Positions 5,629 through 11,090 of a stretch of 11,090 nt of DNA are shown piece after piece. This DNA is from UBA11540 sp003445125. Its GTDB lineage: Bacteria; Bacillota; Clostridia; Oscillospirales; Ruminococcaceae. The stretch spans positions 1-11,090 of the forward strand of contig CALBQG010000085.1 of NCBI GenBank assembly GCA_937899435.1, in the 5' to 3' direction. The position numbers were made by a program, and so were the translations under genes. Every line of letters starts with the position of its first letter. Position 1 is the stretch's first letter. The notes under the pieces were generated by a model. That model was not told where the DNA came from. It saw nothing but the letters and a program-made list of their open reading frames with translations, and did no database searches.

Positions 5629-6450
5629 TCATTTAACGGTTTTATAGCTCTGCGCCTTCGGGATGCGCACCACGTATTCGATGAACGCCTCCCCTTCCCG
5701 TTTGACACTCTGCGCATCGATGCCCGATTCCTGCATCAGCGCAATTGCCTTCTGAATCGTATTGGCAAACAGCCGCACATCCTTGACCACTACGTGCCGC
5801 TTTTCCTTTCCCGATTCCTCTGGCTCCCGCAGGATTTCTTCGATGAACTCCTCCGTCTGCGCCACGTTCAGCTTTTTCAGCACCACATACGACAGCGTGC
5901 GGTCGCGCAATTGGGTGCTTTCAATTTTCAGCAGCGCCCGCGCATGGCGTTCGGTCAACCCTGCGCCGAGGATGATCTCCTTCTGGCGGTCGCAGAGCTT
6001 CAGCAGCCGCAGTTTATTGGCAATTGCCGACTGCGATTTTCCGAGCCGTTTTGCTGCTTCCTCCTGCGTGAGCCCCAATTCGTCAATCAATTGGGCGATT
6101 CCCTGCGCTTCCTCAAAAAAGTTCAGGTCCTTTCTTTGCAGATTTTCCAGCACGGCATACACCGCCGCCTGCCGATCGTCCGCTTCCACCTCCAGGCACG
6201 GCACCGTCAGCAGTCCCGCCCTGCTCGCCGCCCGCAGGCGGCGTTCCCCGGCAATCAGCTCATAGCCTTCTTTTGCCTTCCGCACCGAAAGCGGCTGCAA
6301 AATTCCGTTTTCGCGAATACTCTGCGCCAGCTCCGACAGCTCGTCCTCATCAAAATTCCGCCGCGGCTGATAGGGACTCGCATGAATCTCCCCGATCGGA
6401 ATCTGCATCACTTCCTGCGCTTTTTTCTTTTTGTCTTTCAACCAGTTCAA
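5629..6450 (-). CDS. noc: Nucleoid occlusion protein Noc (ParB paralogue)
   Basis: This 273-residue ParB-family protein matches Noc, which binds its own sites, spreads, and attaches chromosome to membrane to keep the division septum off the nucleoid. The CTP motifs are present: GERRLRA (68-74) and ENLQR (102-106). The DNA-binding region reads GKSQSAIANKLRLLKL (137-152) then LTERHAR (165-171). This gives Q140, K146, K151 and R168, the Noc set at the four specificity positions. The tail (LNVAQTEEF, DVRLFANTIQKAI, YVVRIPK) also matches Noc. The start is TTG at 6450, supported by GGGAGG seven bases upstream. It yields a short basic N-terminus, MNWLKDKKKKAQEV, where Noc has its membrane-binding helix. 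An internal ATG (Met15) would remove that. It has its own promoter and ends at the parS terminator. Confidence 0.93.
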   Translation of the reverse strand: MNWLKDKKKKAQEVMQIPIGEIHASPYQPRRNFDEDELSELAQSIRENGILQPLSVRKAKEGYELIAGERRLRAASRAGLLTVPCLEVEADDRQAAVYAVLENLQRKDLNFFEEAQGIAQLIDELGLTQEEAAKRLGKSQSAIANKLRLLKLCDRQKEIILGAGLTERHARALLKIESTQLRDRTLSYVVLKKLNVAQTEEFIEEILREPEESGKEKRHVVVKDVRLFANTIQKAIALMQESGIDAQSVKREGEAFIEYVVRIPKAQSYKTVK

Positions 6451-6496
6451 CGTCTTGCCTCCCGCTTTATGTACAGAAAAATGTCCTTACGCGTCT

Positions 6497-6526
6497 ATTG
6501 TAGCACCGAATCGGCACAAAAGCCAA
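6497..6526 (-). promoter_or_regulatory. noc promoter
   Basis: On the minus strand TTGGCT (6521-6526), an 18-bp spacer and TACAAT (6497-6502) preceded by TGC make a good extended -10 promoter in the 122-bp gap between rsmG and noc. The leader would be about 40 nt. The spacer contains the small dyad CCGA-T-TCGG, whose meaning is unknown. Confidence 0.65.
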
Positions 6527-6572
6527 TCCTTTCGCTCGACGCGCAAAGACATTTTGGTTGCAGGATTTGAAA

Positions 6573-7277
6573 TTACAGCGGTTGTTTTGCCATTTTTGCG
6601 GAAGGTCGGGGGTATTTTGTCGGAGTGTGGGAGATTTTTTGTATCATAATTACACTTCTCTCCGCCGTTTCGTCCAATTTCAGCTTACGCACCTCGCCGA
6701 TTTTTCCGCCCAGCAGCTCCACGGCGTGTGCGGCGCGCGCCACTTCGTCCTCGCAGTCAAAGCCCTTGAGCGCCACGAACCTCCCGCCAACTTTGACAAA
6801 AGGTAAACAATATTCCGTCAGTTCAGGCAGCGCCGCCACCGCGCGCGCCGTCGCCACGTCGAACTTTTCCCGAAACTGCGGTTTCTGCGCCGCTTCCTCG
6901 GCGCGCGCGTGGACGAACGTCACGTCGTCAAACCCCAGTTTTTCGCACAGCTGATGCAAAAACACAATCCGCTTGTTGAGACTGTCCAGCAGAGTCAATT
7001 TAAGTGTCGGGTCCATGATTTTCCACGGCACCGACGGAAAACCCGCCCCCGTGCCGACATCGATCACCGACAAGCCCTTTTCCATCCCCGCAAACGGAAT
7101 CACCGAATCGGCAAAATGCTTGACGGCAATGCCGTCGGGATCGGTGATGGCGGTGAGGTTGACTTTTTCGTTATATTCCCGCAAAAATGCGGCGTAAATC
7201 AGAAATCGCTCCACCGCGCGCGCGTCCGGCGTGACCCCGAACGCAGCGCAGGTGCGCAAAAACAGTTCTTTATTCAT
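6573..7277 (-). CDS. rsmG: 16S rRNA (guanine-527-N7)-methyltransferase RsmG
   Basis: This 234-residue SAM-dependent enzyme (formerly GidB) makes m7G527 in 16S rRNA, near the streptomycin-binding region. Visible family features are EKVNLTAITD (37-46), the SAM-binding loop DVGTGAGFP (73-81, usually followed by G; here S), LLDSLNKRIVFL (96-107), RAEEAAQ (125-131), ATARAVAALPELTEYCLPFVKVGG (142-165) and a C-terminal TPTKYPRPSAKMAKQPL tail typical of the Firmicute proteins. Length is normal. The ATG at 7277 overlaps the mnmG stop by 8 nt (ATGAATAA), with GCGGAGG inside mnmG, so translation is coupled to mnmG. Loss of function in relatives gives low-level streptomycin resistance; this copy looks intact. 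Confidence 0.96.
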   Translation of the reverse strand: MNKELFLRTCAAFGVTPDARAVERFLIYAAFLREYNEKVNLTAITDPDGIAVKHFADSVIPFAGMEKGLSVIDVGTGAGFPSVPWKIMDPTLKLTLLDSLNKRIVFLHQLCEKLGFDDVTFVHARAEEAAQKPQFREKFDVATARAVAALPELTEYCLPFVKVGGRFVALKGFDCEDEVARAAHAVELLGGKIGEVRKLKLDETAERSVIMIQKISHTPTKYPRPSAKMAKQPL

Positions 7278-9150
7278 GATGTCCTCCGCTCAATCGAATC
7301 ATCAGCACGTTGATGTCCGCGGGATTCACGCCCGAAATCCGCGCCGCCTGCCCGACATTCAGCGGTTTGACGCGGTTGAGCTTTTCCTGTGCCTCCAGCC
7401 GCAGTCCGGGCACGGTTTTATAGTCCAGATCCGGCGGCAGAAGCCGTGTTTCCCATTTTTTCATCTGCGCCACCTGGCGTTCCTGCTTGTCAATGTATCC
7501 CGCGTATTTGATCCGAATCTGCACCTGTTCGCTCACAGCGCGCGGCAGCAGCGGGCGCGTCGGGTCAAACGGTGCCAGGTCGTCGTAGGTAATCTGCGGC
7601 CTTCTCAGCAGATCCGCCAACTTGCAGCCACCCTTCAGCGGCGCTGTCCCGCGTTCGTCAAGCAGCTGGTTGAGTTCCTCACTTGCCGTGACGGAGACTT
7701 CCTCCACACGAGCGGTTTCCTCGGCAATCAGCCGCTGTTTTTCCAGATAATCGGCATAGCGTGCGTCGGAAATCAGCCCGATTTCGTGTCCCAGCGGCGT
7801 CAGCCGCTCGTCGGCATTGTCCTGCCGCAGAATCAGCCGATATTCGGAACGGGACGTCATCATGCGATACGGATCGTTGCAGCCCTTGGTGGTCAGATCG
7901 TCGATCAGCGTGCCGATGTACGACGAATCGCGCGTCAGAATCACCGGGGTCTTCCCTTTCAGCTTGCGCGCCGCGTTGATGCCCGCGACCAGCCCCTGCG
8001 CCGCCGCTTCTTCATAGCCGGACGTGCCGTTGAACTGCCCCGCGCCGTACAGTCCCGCCAGCTTTTTGCTTTCCAGCGTCGGAAACAGATCCAGCGGGTT
8101 GCAGCAGTCGTATTCGATCGCATACGCGTTGCGCATAATCTCCACGTGTTCCAATCCCTTGATTGTGCGGTACATGGCGATCTGCACATCCTCGGGAAGC
8201 GACGAGGACATTCCCTGCAAATACATTTCCTCCGTATCCTCGCCCAGCGGCTCAATAAAGAGCTGATGGCGCGGTTTGTCCGCAAAGCGAACCACTTTGT
8301 CCTCAATACTCGGACAGTACCGCGGACCCACACCCTCGATCAACCCGCTGTACAGCGGCGACCGATGCAGGTTTTGGCGAATCACCTCGTGCGTCTTTTC
8401 GTTGGTGTAGGTCACATGGCAAACCACGCGGTTGTGAAGCTCTTTGGTCGTTTCAAAGGAAAATGGTGTGACGGGATTGTCCCCCTCCTGTGCCTCCAAC
8501 TCGGAAAAATCGATGCTCGACCGCTTCACCCGTGCGGGTGTACCGGTTTTGAAACGGCGCAGTTCAATGCCCGCCGCGCGCAGCGAATCCGACAGTCCCA
8601 CTGACGGCAGCACTCCGTCCGGTCCGCCCGCATAGGACACATCGCCGACAAAGATTTTTCCCGAAAGGTACGTCCCCGTGGCGATGATGACGGCTTTGGC
8701 GGGATAAAACGCGCCCAATCGCGTCACCACCCCGCGTACCTGCGTTTTTTCTTCGTCAGTCACTAGCTCCACGATTTCCGCCTGCTTGACCGAGAGATTC
8801 TCCGTCAGCTCCAGTTTATGTTTCATGCGGTCGTGATAACGCCGCCGATCCGCCTGCACGCGCAGACTGTGCACCGCTGGACCTTTTCCGAGATTCAGAA
8901 TACGGCTCTGCAAAAAGGTTTCGTCCGCCGCCTTTGCCATTTCGCCGCCCAGCGCGTCGATTTCGCGCACCAAATGACCTTTCGCCGTACCGCCGATTGA
9001 CGGATTGCACGGCAAATTGGCAATGGCGTCCAACGAGATGGTGAACAGCACCGTCTTGCAGCCCAACCGAGCCGCCGCCAGCGCCGCCTCGATTCCCGCA
9101 TGACCGCCGCCGACCACGGCGACGTCAAACTCCTCTAACGTGTATTTCAT
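7270..9150 (-). CDS. mnmG: tRNA wobble-uridine modification enzyme MnmG (GidA)
   Basis: This 626-residue FAD enzyme works with MnmE to add the (carboxymethyl)aminomethyl group to C5 of the wobble uridine of certain tRNAs, using NADH and a methylene-folate donor. Visible are the FAD-binding GGGHAG (14-19), PCNPSIGGTAKGH (47-59), the second nucleotide-binding stretch VIIATGTYLSG (154-164), RRFKTGTPAR (198-207), and GPRYCPSIEDKV with Cys279 corresponding to the conserved family cysteine. The C-terminal helical domain with VGQAARISGVNPADI interacts with MnmE. Length is normal and no element is missing. The start ATG at 9150 is preceded by TGGAGTG. A perfect parS lies in the 30-bp gap before it, just upstream of this ribosome site. 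rsmG follows with overlap. Confidence 0.97.
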   Translation of the reverse strand: MKYTLEEFDVAVVGGGHAGIEAALAAARLGCKTVLFTISLDAIANLPCNPSIGGTAKGHLVREIDALGGEMAKAADETFLQSRILNLGKGPAVHSLRVQADRRRYHDRMKHKLELTENLSVKQAEIVELVTDEEKTQVRGVVTRLGAFYPAKAVIIATGTYLSGKIFVGDVSYAGGPDGVLPSVGLSDSLRAAGIELRRFKTGTPARVKRSSIDFSELEAQEGDNPVTPFSFETTKELHNRVVCHVTYTNEKTHEVIRQNLHRSPLYSGLIEGVGPRYCPSIEDKVVRFADKPRHQLFIEPLGEDTEEMYLQGMSSSLPEDVQIAMYRTIKGLEHVEIMRNAYAIEYDCCNPLDLFPTLESKKLAGLYGAGQFNGTSGYEEAAAQGLVAGINAARKLKGKTPVILTRDSSYIGTLIDDLTTKGCNDPYRMMTSRSEYRLILRQDNADERLTPLGHEIGLISDARYADYLEKQRLIAEETARVEEVSVTASEELNQLLDERGTAPLKGGCKLADLLRRPQITYDDLAPFDPTRPLLPRAVSEQVQIRIKYAGYIDKQERQVAQMKKWETRLLPPDLDYKTVPGLRLEAQEKLNRVKPLNVGQAARISGVNPADINVLMIRLSGGHHE

Positions 9151-9162
9151 CGAATCACTCCA

Positions 9163-9178
9163 TGTTTCACGTGAAACA
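9163..9178. promoter_or_regulatory. parS site 3
   Basis: A third perfect TGTTTCACGTGAAACA, in the 30-bp gap between mnmE and mnmG, two bases from the mnmE stop and a few bases upstream of the mnmG ribosome site (GGAG at 9158-9161). On the transcript it could also fold as a short hairpin, but no T tract follows. Confidence 0.97.
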
Positions 9179-9180
9179 AA

Positions 9181-10545
9181 TTATTTTCCCACACAAAAAT
9201 TTTTGAACACTTCGTCCACCACGGCGTCCGTCACGGCTTCGCCGGTCAGTTCCAACAGCGCCTGCGACGCGTTCTGCACGCACACGTCCACGGCATCCAG
9301 CGTGAATCCCGTCCGCAGACACTCCTGCGCCTCCGCAAGGCGGCTCAACGCCTGTTCCACGCAGGACAACTGCCGCTGATTGGCAATCAGCAGCGCGCCC
9401 GCGTCCAGATTCTTCACCGCAAACATCGTTTCCACCGCGTCTCGCAATCGGTCGGTGTTTTCCCCGTGCTTGGCACTGAGCTCCACCACCGTGGGAATCC
9501 ACGCCCGCAGGTCGTCGGCTGTGGTCACGGCGGGAAGATCGGTTTTGTTCAGCACCGCGATCACGGGCTTTCCTTTCGCCAATGCGGCAATCTTCCGATC
9601 TTCTTCTTCCAGCGGCACCGATGCATCAAACACCGCCAGCACCAGATCCGCCTGTTCCAATTGCTTTTCGGCACGCGCCACGCCGATCTTCTCCACCGCG
9701 TCCGAGGTCTCCCTTATTCCCGCCGTATCCGCCAGCCGAAGCGTCACCGAGCCGAGCCGCACGGTTTCCTCCACGACATCCCGCGTCGTTCCCGCCAGAT
9801 CGGTCACGATGCTGCGCTCAAATCCCGACAGGCGGTTCATCAGCGTGGATTTTCCGACATTCGGTTTCCCGACAATTGCCGTCGCCACGCCCTCGCGCAG
9901 CACTCTGCCCTGCTCAAACCCGTTTTTCAAGCGCGTCAGTTTCTCTGTGGATTCGGCAATAATCTTCTCAAAATCCGCGCGATCCACGTCCTCGATTTCT
10001 TCATCGGGATAATCAATCCATGCGGAAAGCTGTGCGCAAATGCGCAAAAGTGCGGAATTTACCGCCTGAATTTCCCGAAAAAGCGCACCTTCGCGCAGCA
10101 TCGCCGCCGCGTGCAGTGCCTGTTCGCCCTGCGCGTGAATGGTTTCGGGAATGGATTCCACCTGCGTCAGCGTCATTTTTCCATTCAAAAACGCCCGTCG
10201 GGTGAACTCCCCCGGCTGTGCGGGCACAGCGCCCGCCGCATAAAGCGCAGAAAGCACCTTTTGCAGCAGATACACGCCGCCGTGACAGGAAAGCTCGACG
10301 ACGTTCTCTCCGGTGTAGCTTTTCGGTGCCGTGAACACCAGAGCCACCGCGTCGTCGATTCTGCCGTTTTCGTTGAAAACCGTCCCATATGCCGCCGTAT
10401 AGCCGCGCATCTCGCGCAGCGATTTTCCCGACACGGGCGAAAACACGCGGTCGGCAATCGCGGCGGCATCGTCGCCGGAAAGGCGAATGACCCCCAACCC
10501 GCCGACTCCGGGCGGCGTGGCAATTGCGGCAATGGTAGCAGACAT
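9181..10545 (-). CDS. mnmE: tRNA modification GTPase MnmE (TrmE)
   Basis: This 454-residue GTPase partners MnmG in wobble-uridine modification. The N-terminal folate-binding domain begins MSATIAAIATPPGVGGLGVIRLSG and includes PGEFTRRAFLNGK (111-123). The G domain has GKPNVGKS (226-233), GTTRD (252-256), DTAG (273-276) and NKTD (333-336). The protein ends CVGK (451-454), the C-[ILV]-G-K motif essential for activity. The usual Asp in the stretch after NGK (KMDLTQAE in many relatives) is Thr here (KMTLTQVE), a modest variation. The ATG at 10545 follows AGGAGGG. It is the first gene of the mnmE-mnmG-rsmG run. A possible Rex-type operator and repeats, rather than the usual jag gene, lie upstream. 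Confidence 0.97.
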   Translation of the reverse strand: MSATIAAIATPPGVGGLGVIRLSGDDAAAIADRVFSPVSGKSLREMRGYTAAYGTVFNENGRIDDAVALVFTAPKSYTGENVVELSCHGGVYLLQKVLSALYAAGAVPAQPGEFTRRAFLNGKMTLTQVESIPETIHAQGEQALHAAAMLREGALFREIQAVNSALLRICAQLSAWIDYPDEEIEDVDRADFEKIIAESTEKLTRLKNGFEQGRVLREGVATAIVGKPNVGKSTLMNRLSGFERSIVTDLAGTTRDVVEETVRLGSVTLRLADTAGIRETSDAVEKIGVARAEKQLEQADLVLAVFDASVPLEEEDRKIAALAKGKPVIAVLNKTDLPAVTTADDLRAWIPTVVELSAKHGENTDRLRDAVETMFAVKNLDAGALLIANQRQLSCVEQALSRLAEAQECLRTGFTLDAVDVCVQNASQALLELTGEAVTDAVVDEVFKNFCVGK

Positions 10546-10591
10546 AAAGACCCTCCTACAAACAGCGGCACGGTGTGTCGATGTCTTTTAA

Positions 10592-10609
10592 TTGTTGAAT
10601 ATTTAACAA
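10592..10609. promoter_or_regulatory. Candidate Rex-type operator upstream of mnmE
   Basis: An 18-bp near-palindrome, TTGTTAAATATTCAACAA on the minus strand, differs at one conserved position from the clostridial Rex operator TTGTTAA-N4-TTAACAA. Rex is the NADH/NAD+ sensing repressor. The site centres on the candidate mnmE -10. It could be a chance AT-rich palindrome, as no rex gene is in the window. Confidence 0.45.
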
Positions 10610-10626
10610 ATAATCGTGTGTTTCAA
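10598..10626 (-). promoter_or_regulatory. Candidate mnmE promoter
   Basis: On the minus strand TTGAAA (10621-10626) and AATATT (10598-10603) are 17 bp apart. The -35 match is good, while the -10 match is only 4 of 6. The leader to the mnmE start would be about 45 nt. Confidence 0.4.
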
Positions 10627-10667
10627 GCGGTCATCTGCTGTCGGCACTGTGAAAAAAGGGGGATTGT

Positions 10668-10837
10668 CCTTGAAAGCACCGAAACCCGCAGAAAAATCCG
10701 CTCTGAACGACCGGAAAATCGTCTCTGATATTTTCTGAAATATAGCAGAAATTTTCCTTTCGGCAAAAAAGAAAAAATCGCACAAATCGAAGGCTCCCTT
10801 GTGTAAAGGGAGCTCCCGCGGAGCGGGTGAGGGATTG
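10668..10837 (-). repeat. 170-bp head, tail and S unit, inverted copy
   Basis: The reverse complement begins CAATCCCTCACCCGCTCCGC like 2079, shares the core GAGACGATTTTCCG, and ends with TTTCGGTGCTTTCAAGG (10668-10684 on the plus strand as its complement). The head here (10792-10837) keeps an intact GGCTCCCTTGTGTAAAGGGAGC-like stem that is degraded in the 2079 copy. Confidence 0.8.
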
Positions 10838-10887
10838 CCGCTGAAACGCCGAAAAACCGCGGCTTTCTGCTATTTTTCGGTTCCACA

Positions 10888-10935
10888 GGCTCCTTCCGTC
10901 ACGCTCGCGCGTGACACCTTCCTCCCGGAGGAAGG
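10888..10935 (-). repeat. Double-palindrome module, inverted copy
   Basis: This is the reverse complement of the modules at 71-118 and 1877-1924, with the same two stems (GTCACGCTCGCGCGTGAC and CCTTCCTCCCGGAGGAAGG) and only a few differences. Confidence 0.88.
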
Positions 10936-11032
10936 CTCATGGCGACGTGCTGCACTGCCGCAGAAGAAAAGTGTGCAGACTTTCGGTTTTAAAGCCTTGG
11001 ATTTTCACTTCTATTTCAGGTTTTTCCGGAAT

Positions 11033-11090
11033 CTCAACACCCCTCAGTCGCCTGCGGCGACAGCTCCCCTCTTGAAAAGAGGGCAGCCTA
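11033..11090 (+). repeat. Palindromic head module at right edge
   Basis: 58 bp matching the complement of 1725-1782 at 55 positions by my alignment. The two head stems (GTCGCCTGCGGCGAC and CCCTCTTGAAAAGAGGG) are visible. It runs to the window edge, so the repeat may continue. Confidence 0.85.

Larger units (their letters stand above)
10640..11090. repeat. Extragenic palindromic repeat island, right (partial)
   Basis: No credible gene is seen between the mnmE upstream region and the window edge. Read on the minus strand, the island runs 11033-11090 (head), about 97 bp, 10888-10935 (double palindrome), 50 bp, then 10668-10837 (head, tail and S unit). That is the same order as 1725-2248 on the plus strand, lacking one insert of about 104 bp. 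The two islands are therefore inverted relatives. Confidence 0.85.

Noticed and set aside
5419..6570. Plus-strand open frame of 383 codons antisense to noc
   Set aside because: It lies opposite noc, crosses the parS region, and has His/Gln/Arg-rich composition typical of an antisense shadow.
7231..8604. Plus-strand open frame of 457 codons antisense to mnmG
   Set aside because: It is a shadow of a well-conserved gene with no recognisable motif and no ribosome site that I can see.
9466..10728. Plus-strand open frame of 420 codons antisense to mnmE
   Set aside because: It lies opposite a complete GTPase gene and runs into repeat sequence.

Overview
The window is a chromosomal segment of a low-to-mid GC Firmicute, most likely a gut-type member of class Clostridia (Oscillospiraceae/Ruminococcaceae-like). 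The evidence is the gene set and order (mnmE, mnmG, rsmG, noc, parA, parB, serS), the presence of both Noc and ParB, perfect parS sites of the Bacillus/Clostridium type, strong GGAGG ribosome binding sites, and intergenic palindromic repeats of a style I associate with gut Clostridia. The organism call is inference; no rRNA is present to confirm it. All nine recognised genes lie on the minus strand.

Layout, left to right: a repeat island (1-257); the azlCD branched-chain amino-acid export operon (303-1326) with its own terminator and a candidate promoter; a large gene-free repeat island (about 1400-2589); serS, parB and parA (2590-5497), tightly packed; a 131-bp gap (5498-5628) with two perfect parS sites and a parA promoter; noc (5629-6450) with its own promoter; rsmG, mnmG and mnmE (6573-10545), with a third perfect parS between mnmG and mnmE; and a second gene-free repeat island (about 10640-11090) upstream of mnmE.

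Functionally this is the origin-proximal block of a Firmicute chromosome. MnmE and MnmG modify the wobble uridine of tRNAs, RsmG methylates 16S rRNA, Noc couples nucleoid position to division, and ParA/ParB with parS segregate and organise the origin. SerS charges tRNA-Ser. Transcription runs leftwards, so oriC is expected beyond the right edge. The usual upstream genes (jag, yidC, rnpA, rpmH) are not seen in the 545 bp upstream of mnmE, which holds repeats.

The most notable observations are these. (1) The two parS sites between noc and parA form an 18-bp perfect stem followed by a T tract on the noc-sense strand, so the centromere sites appear to double as the noc terminator. (2) A palindrome one base from the clostridial Rex operator consensus overlies the candidate mnmE -10 region. 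(3) Two repeat islands carry the same modules in the same order but inverted, bracketing the whole serS-mnmE block, while a direct repeat brackets azlCD. (4) Noc and ParB carry the alternative sets of DNA-specificity residues.
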